Source: Alisma plantago-aquatica
Taxonomy: Eukaryota; Streptophyta; Magnoliopsida; Alismatales; Alismataceae
Direction: 5' to 3'
DNA length: 64,000 nt
Assembly (NCBI GenBank): GCA_963693085.1
Contig: OY856409.1
Span: forward strand, 294,414,058-294,478,057
Every line of letters begins with the position of its first letter. Position 1 is the stretch's first letter. Under the pieces are notes generated by a model. That model did not search any database, was not told the origin of the DNA, and worked only from the letters and a program-made list of their open reading frames with translations. Shown here one piece after another: positions 49,789-60,328 of this stretch. A program made the translations under genes and the position numbers.

Positions 49789-50615
49789 CAAGGTTTTAAA
49801 AAGCGCAATGCAGGAAGTGTGCGGACGGGACCTTGTAGCCGATTAATCGCCAGGCGGGCGATTAAGCGGACGCTTTTTAGAAAAGCGGATTTCCAATTTC
49901 TATAAACTTTTATGCAAAATTACATACATATGTATATAAATACTATATTTTTAAATTTGTATACATATATAAACATTGCACAAGACATTATAAAACACCC
50001 AAATAGTTTATAACACAACTATACAACAATGATTGTATCTATATAATGTAGCAAACAATATACTTTTCATAGATAAAGCACCCTACACATAAAATAATAA
50101 GTTTATATACAAGATGCAATAACAATTTTGTATAACATGTTTACATAGCTAAACAGTAAACAATAAACCTATCATAGCTAGCTTACAAACGTATTGTTAC
50201 ATTTGCACATCATCAAATAGTCATACATTACAGCAGTACATTTAATCAAAGTATGCATTCTAAATTAGATAATAGTTACCTATAATATACTTGGATACAT
50301 CACAAAAGCACCATATCAGTACAGCTTAAATACAAAGTATGCATTCTAAATTAGAACTAGGTATATCATAGAACATTTAATGTATGCTAGTTTAATAATA
50401 TTATAGTCAATACTATTCGGGGGATATAATGTACTTAATGTTATATGCTTACAGTAATTTTTTTTAAAAGCGGGCAAAAAGCGGGAAAAAGCGAGTTAAG
50501 CAGGCAAAAAGCGGCCGTTTTCTCAAATTCACTCAAGCGGCGCTTATGGCACATTTTAATCGGCCATCACCTTGTGGCGATTAAGCGGCCGCCTAGGACG
50601 CTTTTTAAAACACTG
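49789..50615 (+). mobile_element. hAT-type MITE, 827 bp, with aatcgg-rich subterminal arms
   Basis: The ends are caaggttttaaaaagcg and, inverted, cagtgttttaaaaagcg, matching the hAT pattern CA(A/G)NG. Exact 8-bp duplications flank it. Both arms contain gattaatcg/cggccg words (for example gccgattaatcgcc at about 49.84 kb and ggcgattaagcggcc at about 50.58 kb). The 500-bp core is AT-rich and non-coding, so it needs a transposase from elsewhere. Frames across the arms are chance. Confidence 0.92.
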
Positions 50616-50623
50616 CTAATCGG
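50616..50623 (+). other. Right 8-bp target duplication of hAT element
   Basis: ctaatcgg, identical to 49781-49788. Confidence 0.92.
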
Positions 50624-50686
50624 TGAAACAGGGCACATGCTTAGGCAGAAAAAGCACCTTTTTTTCACAAGAGTAGGCGGGGGATT

Positions 50687-50710
50687 CCCCCCCCCCCAAA
50701 AAAAAGGGAC
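50687..50710 (+). repeat. Homopolymer pair C11-A8
   Basis: A run of eleven C (50687-50697) directly followed by A8 and ggg. The length of such runs is prone to sequencing error. Confidence 0.8.
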
Positions 50711-50954
50711 CACAAAAACCCCGGGATGTAGAAAATGCATTTTCACAATGAAATCAAGTGTTTTAGAAAAAACGATCAATCTCCTCTGAGAGAGAGTTGT
50801 TTCCTCAACTTAGCCTCAGTTCACGTCATGCACTTATCATTGGTGTTTGGTGCTATCCAAGAACTTCTCATGTTCTGAAGCCAACTATTGAGATCATCAA
50901 GACCAAACCGTATTTGAAACCTTATCATGCATCCCGGTTCAGTTTTGACAACCT

Positions 50955-51330
50955 TGCTTTTCACCATGATTTGTCAGAAAATAGTGAAAAGTGCACAAAC
51001 TGTGCCATATAATATGTGAAATGACTCCTGCTTTTCTGGATTTTACCCCAATAGCAATAAGTTTTTTTTCTGTCTTTCTCATGTTTTTCCAGGATATTTT
51101 TTACATTAATTATCTCAGAAGGGACATTGCTTGTGTAACCCAAATAATCAATGATGGCACATGTTCTGATTGGAATCTGGACTGTTGAACATATTTTCTC
51201 GAGTTTTCCCAGAATTTTCACCAAGATTTGTCAGAAAATGGTGAAAAGTGCACAAATTTGCCATATAATGTGAAACCACTCCTGCTTTTCTGGATTTTAC
51301 CCAAAAAGCAATATGTTTACTGTCATATTA
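50955..51330 (+). repeat. Spaced direct repeat, about 115 bp, offset about 257
   Basis: The block starting tcaccatgatttgtcagaaa (50961) recurs as tcaccaagatttgtcagaaa (51218) and continues alike through gtgaaaagtgcacaaa, gccatataat, actcctgcttttctggatt and agcaat to about 51.07 and 51.33 kb. Between the copies is about 140 bases of unrelated sequence. The two copies may be terminal repeats of a small element or one duplicated segment; no further structure found. Confidence 0.75.
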
Positions 51331-52177
51331 TCTCATATTGGGTAGTCAGTTTTTTATACAGGTTAAATTACATATTTATTAAATTCATTCAATATTTACT
51401 TTTAAGAATATTTGAAAATGCTCAAGTTGCAAGTACAATTATACTCATATACATTCACCAAATCTATCGGTCCATCACTGACATAATGATCCAGAATTTA
51501 TGTTTCACACAAAATATCGCTTAGATATTTCTAATTAATGTCTAAAGATTTGAACCAAAAAATTAATGTCTAAACTCTAAAGATTACACATTTATAGCTT
51601 GACTAAATCAATTATTTCATATCAACGGTGAAAACCACCAACAAAATATTTGACGAAATTTCCATCAACTGAGAGTTGGTGCTACTAAGGTCATAGCTAA
51701 TTTAATCACATTTTTTTCTTTCATTTAATTAATCGTCTACCCATAAGCAGATATAAAAGGTAACTAAAACAATCAATTTTATTGGTCTTTTGCGATGCTT
51801 TGTTCAGTCGAAGTTTGTGTCCAAACAAGTATTGTAAGATCTTATGTGTAAGCAGGGATCGTGGACAATCAGGTTTCTTGCAAGGTTGTCCATCTCTAGC
51901 CAGTGCTTCTTTGTTGACCTACCATTCTAAAAGATGCAACCAAGGCAGCTACAGAAAGCAATGGATAGAATGTGAAGCTGTGTGCTTTGAATGATTAAAG
52001 AGCAGCAAGAATAGCTATTATCTATGGCCAAAACAAACGAATACAAATTCAATTTCGTGAATGTACCTAGCCGGACAAAAAGCCATCTCTTTTTCATAAT
52101 AATTGCTCTGGAAGCCAAAACTATCTAGACAAAGGTAAAAGAAAAATAATTTGGCCAATGCTGAAGCAATGTTCACA
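51331..52177. other. Intronic, unassigned
   Basis: AT-rich, no coding or repeat signal recognised. Confidence 0.5.
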
Positions 52178-52180
52178 TAA

Positions 52181-53217
52181 GGCTTCGATTGGTTTGTTGT
52201 AACTGGACTAAAAAATATGGGAACTGGAGTTACGAGACATGTTTTAAGTAATTGGTTTTCTGTAACTGTATAAACTCAATTTCTTAGAATTTTCTAGAGT
52301 TCCCTAGGTATATATAGGGTTTACTTCCGGACTTCCTGAAGAAAATAAAGGAAAACAACTTCCCCGCTCCTCTCTCGTGACGACGCACGAAGTCTTGATA
52401 CGCAAAAACGCACGGAGTCCTCCGCTGCCGCTGCAGACCTGGTCTGCGGTTCGTTGAGAAGATCGTTGCCGGTGGATTATTACATATATACTCTTGTACT
52501 TCCATCTTCTCGACCTCGTGTTGTTGAGAAGACCTGGTCTGTTGTTCGTTCGTGGGTATACTTCATCTCCTTGACCTCATGCACAGTAATATTACATATA
52601 TACTCTTCATATGCCGACATACGATCTCATCTCGATCTCGCTTTCAGCCTTCCTTTTCTTTATGTAATCCATTGAGAACAACACTACTCAGTCGTTCCAT
52701 TTCCCAATTGCTTATCTCCACTCTTCTTTCTTCACATGATCTCTTGAGAACAGCAACGGTGGGTGATTTTAAAAATCAATTTGTTTTCGTACATCATGCT
52801 AATGTGATTCTTAGTCAACATTTTTTGCACAATCATTTGAAAGGCATGATTGCAATTCGTCATTGTATCTCGCATAAGTGATATTTTGTGGTAGTAATTT
52901 GAACTTCTTTGCAAATCAAGGCATGCTATTCACAAAATATCAACTTTTTTATTTGACCATTGTACGTAGTCTATTTCTCTTTTTGGACCATTGGACATAA
53001 TTTATTAACTGATTAAGTTGTGCAATCATATTGTGCATTGTGACTTATAAGTATTATATCTTTTTTCCGACTTACAGAAAGCAAATCATATGGAAGTTAT
53101 TTTTCTGAAAAAATATATAATTTCAACCAATCATTGAAATCATTTTTTGCAACTGAACTCAACTTCTTGGAAAATCAGTTCCCTGAGAAATCTAATTACA
53201 CCGAACCAATCAGAGCC
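52181..53217 (+). mobile_element. PIF/Harbinger (Tourist-like) non-autonomous element, 1,037 bp
   Basis: The left end ggcttcgattggtttgttg and the complement of the right end (ggctctgattggttcggtg) form terminal inverted repeats that stay similar for about 45 bases (both reach gggaactg). A 3-bp TAA duplication flanks it (52178-52180 and 53218-53220). Ends beginning GG and TAA/TTA duplications are the hallmark of PIF/Harbinger elements. No transposase. The interior holds a strong plus-strand TATA (gtatatatagg, about 52.31 kb), a GC-rich leader-like stretch and internal direct repeats (acctggtctg at about 52.44 and 52.53 kb; attacatatatactct at about 52.48 and 52.59 kb), possibly captured promoter DNA. 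Confidence 0.7.
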
Positions 53218-53321
53218 TAAGGTGAAGTGTAAAACAAACTTACCAAATTCTCTGCATCTGATATCCATTGTCGTTACAGTTTACATATTTGTTTGCTCCA
53301 CTGTAAAACATGCCCATGTGT

Positions 53322-54310
53322 GTACCACAAACATGTGGGATTGGCTACATGAATCATTCCTTCCCATTCAACTCTTTTATGAGACCACAAACATGTGGGA
53401 TTGGCTACATGAATCATTCCTTTCCATTCAACTCTTTTATGAGTCATTAGGATGCACAGATTCCAAATCTTTCCTTGAAAGCCCTCTCCCCAAGTTCATT
53501 TCGTCTACCTTCTCCCCTTTTTACTATGCTCGACTCGGTAGCATGACTACAGGCTGGTACATTTTTTAGTTTGCATTGTGCATGTCCATACAATTGGCGA
53601 CCCTCACATAACTTGTCCTTAATACTTGCTACTAGCACTTTACTCCTTATATAGTTATTTGAATTCTTAAGCAATCTTTCCTCGACTTCCCACACATTCA
53701 ACAAAAAGTTCACATTTATACCACACTCATTTTGTTGGCTCCTTAGTTCTTCACTGCCCAACATTCCCTCTCGTACCACAAAATTGGTCATATAGTTATG
53801 TAAAACTTACCTTCCAACCTAAGAGGGGTCTTTTTATGGCGAACCATTAATGTTGCACTCCTCCACTACTGCATTGATCCTACAGTGATTTTGTTGCATA
53901 AACCATCACAAACATCACCATTCATATGGATAATAGTACCCAAATGACATCACATTTTGGTACATCCCCTACATCCAAATTGGCAGCACTACTCACAATA
54001 GTAGACTAACTAAAATTGCGAAGTATACACTCTGTTTTTCATTTCTTGATTTAAACCTATCAAATGCATTTCAATGAAGTTCAGTTTCTCAATATGACAT
54101 CTTCAGCACAATATTATATAAACAAATAACATCACCAAGGGGTAGTTACCTTGAACAAGTTTGTTAACTCCATCATAACAAAAAAACGAATAAATATGGG
54201 CTCAGAAACGATCCTTGGTGTACCCCAACTCCGATAAACAATCTTGGGAGTCTTCCCTGATAAAGTCCTGACAGTGGAGCTATCATACATGTCTTTGACT
54301 AAACGGATCC
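53322..54310 (-). pseudogene. RTE-type LINE fragment, copy B (RT end and 3' part)
   Basis: On the minus strand, frames give NVWEVEERLLKNSNNYIRSK and VASIKDKLCEGRQLYGHAQC, matching the C-terminal part of plant RTE ORF2 and of copy A at 55.3-55.5 kb. The upstream 53.8-54.3 kb parallels 55.6-56.15 kb of copy A base for base in many places (for example gtggagctatcatacatgtctttga). Similarity stops near 54.31 kb, inside RT. At the 3' end a 60-bp segment (53325-53384) is duplicated in tandem (53385-53444). More decayed than copy A. Confidence 0.75.
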
Positions 54311-55121
54311 ATGTCCCAAAAGATGTAAGTATTATGATCGGTTGTCAACTTACCACCAACCCTCCTATATTCGTGCTTAAGATCGGCAACATTTACGCAA
54401 AGGCAGTGTTAGAACCTAAATTTGCTTGGGGAGAGCTACTGAGTAGAGATTTGGAATCTGTATATTTTAACAAGAATATAACCTACGACATAGCAAACTG
54501 GAGAAGAAGGATCCATGTAGCCAACTGAAATGATTGGAACTAAGGCTTAGATGATTTTCATGATGAAATCATCGATATTTATAGTTACATTTGTACACAT
54601 AAATATATATATTTTTGGTTAGTCCCCAAAATAGGTCCTAAACCATGTAAGGACATAACCTAAGGTTATTAATAATTAAGATAGGCAATTATGGTTCTCA
54701 TAGTATGAAAAAGGGTAGTCTATTAATTAAATATGTATGTAATGGGTAATACAAATTAAAGGGCAAATAACGTATCACATATGTATACAAGAGGGACTAG
54801 GAATTTAAAAATTAATGCGCCAAGGTGTCAAGCACCCTTCGTGGTGGCCTTAACAAGTATGTTAAGGCATACTCTTTGGCATAACATTTGCTTATGTTGG
54901 TGAGCATTAAGATAACTACCAAAACCATTTGGTATGAACCAAAATTGTGACTACAAAGAAAAGGTTTCCTCGAAGCACCGAGAAGTTTACTCAATCTGGA
55001 GATGAATACCACTGGCATGAGTATCCTAAAGTTGGATTGCATGTCACATGAGAAACAAAAAGGAGGGCTTTCAGCAAAGTGTAGTTGTGGGCTCTAGAGA
55101 CCAGCTACAGCCACACACCAG
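54311..55121. other. Intronic, unassigned
   Basis: No coding similarity except chance frames. It separates the two RTE copies. The right part near 55.09-55.14 kb is a cac/cat-rich run that belongs to the tail of copy A. Confidence 0.45.
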
Positions 55122-56975
55122 TTGCAGTCACAACCACCACCATCGTCATCATCTTAAGCCTCAGTCCCAACTATGTTGGGGTCGGCTACATGGATCCTTC
55201 GTTTTCATTCAGCACTATCATGGGCCATATTCTGGTTGAGATGTAGAGATTCAAAATCTCTCTTTATAAGCTCATCTCATGTTAATTTAGGCCTTTCTCT
55301 TCTTCTATTTATAGTGTTTGGCTCAATAGCATTGCTTCGTATAGGCGCACTAGTTGGTCTACGTTGCACATGTTCGTACCATCTGAGTCGGCCCTCGCAC
55401 AACTTGTCCTCAATGCTCGACACCCCCACGTTATTCCTGATATAGTCATTTCTCAAGCGATCTTTTCTTGTCTTCCCACACATCCATTTCAGCATACGCA
55501 TTTCAACCACGTTCATCTTGTTGAGACCTTATTTCTTCACCGCCCAACATTCACTCCCATAAAGCATGGCTGATCGTATAGTTGTTCTATAAAACTTACT
55601 TTTTAACCTGAGAGGGATCTTCCATCACATAATACTCCAGTTGCACTCCTCCATTTCAACCATCCTGCAGTGATCCGGCGACAAACATCCGGAGACATCC
55701 CCGTCTATTTGAATAATAGAACCCAAGTAACGGAATTTATCACATTTTGGTATATCTACTCCGTCCAACTTGGCTCCATCATTCACAGTGCGAGATTGGC
55801 TGAAATTGCAATGCATATACTCAGTTTTGCTCCTGCTAATCATCAATCCATTTGATTCCAATGCCTTTCTCCAATGTTCAACTTTATCATTCAATCTATC
55901 TTTAGTTTCGTCAATCAAAACAATATCATCAGCAAATAACATACACGAAGGAATATCATCATGAACATTCTTTGTCAACTCATCCATAACAAGAACGAAC
56001 AGATATGAGCTGAGTGTGGATTCTTGGTGTACCCAAACTGTGATAGGAAAAGTTGGTGTCTCCCAACTGTGATAGGAAAAGTTGGTGTCTCTCCTCCAGG
56101 AGTCTGGACACTTACAGTAGAGCTATCATACATGTCTTTGATCAAGTCAATGTATTGGATTGGCACACCTTTTTTCTTCAGAACCATCCACAACACTTCT
56201 CTGGGTACTCGATCATAAGTCTTTTCCAGATCGATAAACACCATATGAAGATCTTTTTTGCTTTGTCTATACTTCTCCATAAGCCTCCTTATCAGAAAAA
56301 TAGCATATGTTGTTGATCTTCCAGGCATGAAACCAAATTGGTTGTTTTATACCTACGTTATAGATCTTAACCTCTGCTCAATAATCCACTCCCAAAGCTT
56401 CATCGTGTGACTCATCAGCTTGATACCTCTGTAGTTTGTGCAGCTCTGAACGTCACCTTTGTTCTTGTAGATGTCTTTTTAGTCTTCATGATCTTGTTAA
56501 AGAACTTTGTTAACCACATAACTCCTTCAGTCCCCATACTCTTCCATGCATCAATGGGAATACCGTCTGGTCCGCATGCCTTTCTCATTTTCATCTTTTT
56601 CAAAACATTCTTGACCTCAAATGGTGAAACTCATCGTGTGTAAATGATATCTCTTGTATTCGTGTCACACGAGTCTCTAACATTATATGCAGTATCTCCA
56701 TTGAAAAGCTTATGGAAGTAATTTCTCCACTGGTTCTTGATATCATCGTCCTTCACCAATACTCTACCATCTTCATTCTTGATGCATTTTACTTGACTCA
56801 AGCCTCTTCCTTTCCTTTCTCTTATACGAGTCATTTTATATATATATCTTTTTCCCCTTCTCTAGTGTCCAGGTTCTTATACATATCATCAAAGTATCTA
56901 GATCTTGCCTCCCGAACAACCTTTTTAGCTTCTTTCTTTGCTTGCTTGTATCTTTGGAACGTTGCAATCACAACC
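55122..56975 (-). pseudogene. RTE-type LINE fragment, copy A (RT and C-terminus)
   Basis: Minus-strand ORF2 of the plant RTE clade, 5'-truncated near 56.975 kb, with no endonuclease. In order: KKVVREARSRYFDDMYKNLD, DDIKNQWRNYFHKLFNGD (56.7 kb), CGPDGIPIDAWK (56.55 kb), [19 protein letters not shown] (56.2 kb, catalytic aspartate kept), CMLFADDIVLIDE (55.9 kb, active-site aspartates kept), FRYLGSIIQIDGDV, and RMLKWMCGKTRKDRLRNDYI with KLCEGRLRWYEHVQRR (55.3-55.5 kb). It ends in a gat/ggt-type simple repeat tail (minus strand gatgatgacgatggtggtgg, 55137-55156 region), as RTE elements do. A 29-bp tandem duplication at 56036-56093 breaks the frame in RT. Confidence 0.9.
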
Positions 56976-58351
56976 ACCAAAGAAGGAATTTAGTATATAG
57001 TAGCAAGGTTAGCAATAAGAGACGTCATTTCTTTCTGATGTGCAGTATAAGAAATCCATCTTCTAAGCGTCTACACAAGTCCTCAAATCCAAAAGCCCAA
57101 AAGCCTAATAACATATCCAATTAGGTAAAATTAGTTCTTCCATTATTTGATTGCGTTTTAGGATTTATTATGCAACTATATCTATACTAGGAATTATTGT
57201 CAAAAACATATTTATAAGTTCCAACTTATATGTTTTTATTTGGTTACCAATTCTTATATATCATCATTTGGTTATCAATCTGGTGTCCAGTCGCAAATGT
57301 CGTGGCAGTTGACGTATCAGTATTTTATAAATCTGTTATAAACACCAGACTACGGGTACATGTCTAGGCAAACTGTCAGATTAGGAATTGAGTTTTAGGA
57401 AAGTGGTCCCCAATCCCCTAATTGTAACATACACCTTATAATAGGTCAAATATTGAAGATCCCGGAGAAACTTCCTATTGATCAATGCAAGATGCTCATA
57501 CAGCACGTCCTCGTCTACCACTGTCGACTTGTGACTAGCAAAACTTCTGGGAGATATGGGTTTTTTTAGAAGGAAAATGATTTTCAATGAGTATATATGT
57601 CCAATTAACATTTCTGAAACCTCAGTTTCCAATCATATCAATTTTACTTTGTGAATTATGCACATCATGTAATAAGTTTGTCCCTGCTAGTTTGGCTTAA
57701 TACTAATGGCTTAACTTTCTCTTAAAGCATAAAGTTTCTTAAAAGAAAAAGGTAGCCTATGTTATTAATCCATCATAGAACAACGATGATCGTGTCAAGT
57801 AATGGCTTCACTGAGAAATGGAATCTTCAGTCTCAGATGTTAGTGTGCAGATAAGCTCATATAGAAAGATCCATGGTGTCAAATCAGGTCGAACATACTC
57901 GGTTGAGCTTTATGATTTTCATCTTTATCATAACCAATAATTTGGGGTTCCAAATAAATAAGTTAGCAAGCCGTTCAGTAGCATGCTGCATGACCAAATG
58001 GATCCAGCTGTCACAGGATAAGAACGGTATGCCAGATAAGACATTGCTGGAGCAATTGTAGATTAGCTAAGAATATAGTTATAATACACACAACCTTTAG
58101 GGCTCGATCACTGGAAAGGGACCTTGGTTAAGTTTTTAGGACAAGCATGTTATCTTATTCTAAAGGTTTGAGTCCAGATTCCTTAATAACAGTTCCAAGA
58201 TTGGAAGACTCAAACAGGTTATGTATAGCCACAACACCTGATAGGTGGACATTGAATCAAACAGGACGAAACCGCAATACAAAGACATAAAAAGTGTGGC
58301 ATAGTCATAAAGTATCCTGAAGCTTCGGCAAGAAGATAGCTCTATAGCTAT
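56976..58351. other. Intronic, unassigned
   Basis: No coding similarity on either strand and no clear repeat ends. Contains the first part of intron 1 (gene sense). Confidence 0.5.
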
Positions 58352-58376
58352 TTAGAATATACGTGAGTTTCCGAAC

Positions 58377-58777
58377 CTGTAGATGTCGAAGTTGGGCTCC
58401 TTATAAAATATGACGGGGTACTCCTCCCGTAAAGTCCTAATGGCATAACCCAAGTTCACGTAGTATTTCTGCTTGTCCTCTTCCCCGCCACCTCCCTTCT
58501 GCGTCAGTGGTTTCGACGAGGGCGGCGTCGAAGCAGGCAAGGTGGGAGTGTGAGGACCCCTGAGTTCCGGGCCGGAGAGGAGCGGGTAGATCGTCTTTCC
58601 CGCGTCCCGCAAGGGGTCAGAAACCCTAATCACCCGAGCCTCGCCGTCCTTGACCTTCAGCGCACATACGGTGCTCGCGAAGGAACCCAAACGCCTCTTG
58701 CCAGTGGCTGCGGCAACCGCAGCGGCAGCGGAGACTGCGGCTGACGAAGACTCGGCCATCGGGAGGAGGAAGGCCAT
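58377..58777 (-). CDS. DUF2358 protein, exon 1 (start codon, plastid-like N-terminus)
   Basis: Minus-strand exon of 401 nt (133 codons plus 2 nt). The first in-frame ATG is at 58777 (MAFLLPMAESSSAAVSAAA); the open frame extends upstream to 58894 but without an ATG. A second possible start is 58759 (MAESS). The first about 60 residues are rich in Ala/Ser with few acids, typical of a plastid transit peptide. From residue 102 the DUF2358 domain starts: KQKYYVNLGYAIRTLREEYP, VIFYKEPNFDIY. The donor follows at once and the split codon is completed in exon 2. Exon 1 plus exon 2 give 897 nt, 298 residues plus stop. The exon is markedly GC- and CpG-rich compared with its surroundings, suggesting an unmethylated 5' end. 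No gene symbol assigned. Confidence 0.9.
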
Positions 58778-59246
58778 CGGTGAACTCGGAGCGAGGTAGC
58801 TTCCGCTCACGCGTGGGGATTCGGGAGATATGCCATCGCAGAAGCGGCTAGGAGAAGTCTGGAAGCAGGCTTCGGTTTGATTCTTTTGTTCCAAGAGATT
58901 ATACTTTTATTTCCAAACAAACGAATGGTCTTTTTCCGACGAGTGACGCGCTGAAAAACCAGGGAGGGAAGTGGCGCTCGAAGGGCGTGTGGTGTGGAGA
59001 TCGGAGGCCGGATATCCTGACGCGAAAGATCTGTGGATAAGTTTCATGCTTAATATGGAATGGATAATTATTGAGCTATGTTGCATAGAAATGGGGATGG
59101 GGTTCACGCTCGCATGTTGCTCGAAACTAGTGGCACGAGTTGTTAATTATCTTTTTAATTTATTTTCGTCAGACGAAATAGCAATAAAATCCAGCATATA
59201 TCGTCCTCGATATCACTTTTGTTTCTTCTCTCCCCTAGATCTCGGA
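58778..59246 (-). promoter_or_regulatory. 5' leader and proximal promoter of the DUF2358 gene (inferred)
   Basis: GC-rich up to about 58.87 kb and again about 58.94-59.03 kb, then AT-rich. No clear TATA box at a fixed distance; the leader limits are not visible from sequence. Its outer limit is set by a hAT-like insertion at 59255. Confidence 0.4.
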
Positions 59247-59254
59247 GTGGTGAC
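59247..59254 (+). other. Left 8-bp target duplication (gtggtgac)
   Basis: Matches atggtgac at 60321-60328 in seven of eight bases. Confidence 0.75.
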
Positions 59255-60320
59255 TAGGGACGAGCATAGGGTCGAGTTGTACCGAGTTTTGCATGTTCCA
59301 AACCCAAGCCCACATTTTAAGGCGGGTTGCGGCCGGGTTTAGGCTCGAATAAAATTAAAAATTATCATCTTGTACCCGGCCCATATAAGAATGTTGGGAT
59401 CGGGTTTACCCATATAACATCGAATGAGTATACCAAACTTTGCTAGATCTAACTAGCTAACATGAAAATTAAACAAGTATGATATATATTTTGTGATCAA
59501 CCTTCAAAATTATATATATATATATATAATGTGATCTATGCAGCCGGAATATGTATACCTTAGTTGTGTGATCCCTTACACCAATGAAATGGATATTGAA
59601 AGAGCAACAAATCATTTTCTTGTACATGTGAATGTATGAGACTTGAAAAATCAGTGGAATCTACAATGTTGTGGCTTTTTGCTGCTTCATCTTATATGTA
59701 TATACAATGAAATGGGTGCTGGAAGGACAAAAGATCATTTGTCTCCTACATGTGGGCATATGAGCAAAAAAAGAGAAGAATATATTATGCACTTTTGTTT
59801 TTTCTTTAATGAGCTAATGACATGACTTTTCTAAGTGTTATATACATTGTAAATCAAAGTATGGATGCCATGTTTTATTCAGTTGTTGAAATATACATAG
59901 TTAAACAACAAAAAGTTCCATTTGAATGACACAGTGAGATCAAAACAAATAAATCAAGTATGTCTATCCATGTCAATGATGGTTATCTTACTAGTATCAA
60001 TTCACTAATCATGTTGATTGATTTCAGATTATCGATGTTGCCATTGGTTGGATACATACTTCATATTGCATCAAGAAATTTGTATGTTTTTGTTTCTAAC
60101 AAACATATATGTCTACATATATAATGTACATAAAATCTAATCTGGGCATTCGGGTTTTCGGGCCTGGGTTTACCTCAGCCCGTACCCGGCCCAAATAAAA
60201 TATGGGTTTAAATTTTAGACTCGGACCACTCATATTATAAATCAAGTTCGGGTCTGGACCGGGTTATGCGGGCTGGGTCGCGGGTCGGATTGGGTCGGCC
60301 TGACCCGATGCTCATCCCTA
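59255..60320 (+). mobile_element. hAT-like non-autonomous element, 1,066 bp
   Basis: Terminal inverted repeats: left tagggacgagcatagggtcg, right the complement of cctgacccgatgctcatccct (tagggatgagcatcgggtc). The subterminal regions are rich in cgggtc/gggcc/gtacccggccca words on both sides (59.28-59.40 kb and 60.14-60.31 kb). The AT-rich core includes a (at)n run near 59.51 kb and has no transposase. An 8-bp duplication with one mismatch supports hAT. It lies about 480 bases upstream of the start codon of the DUF2358 gene. Confidence 0.8.
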
Positions 60321-60328
60321 ATGGTGAC
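60321..60328 (+). other. Right 8-bp target duplication (atggtgac)
   Basis: One mismatch from 59247-59254. Confidence 0.75.

Larger units (their letters stand above)
43264..58376 (-). other. Intron 1 of the DUF2358 gene (15,113 bp), transposon-filled
   Basis: Donor on the minus strand is CTACAG|GTTCGG (GT at 58376-58375); acceptor is CTGCAG|GGAAG (AG ending at 43264). Removing it joins the two exons in phase 2 with no residue missing against the family pattern FDIYR-xDIVFKDP. Inside lie a foldback element, two GC-ended hAT-like elements, a PIF/Harbinger-like element, two RTE LINE copies in the sense of the gene and a gypsy PBS/LTR scrap. I see no extra exon. The size is large for a plant intron and is explained by insertions. 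Confidence 0.85.

Noticed and set aside
58550..58744. Plus-strand open frame over exon 1
   Set aside because: GC-rich coding DNA leaves the opposite strand open; the minus-strand frame has clear family similarity and a matching splice site.
58778..58894. Longer DUF2358 N-terminus starting at 58894
   Set aside because: The extension begins with TTG and has no in-frame ATG; the first ATG at 58777 gives a plausible transit peptide.
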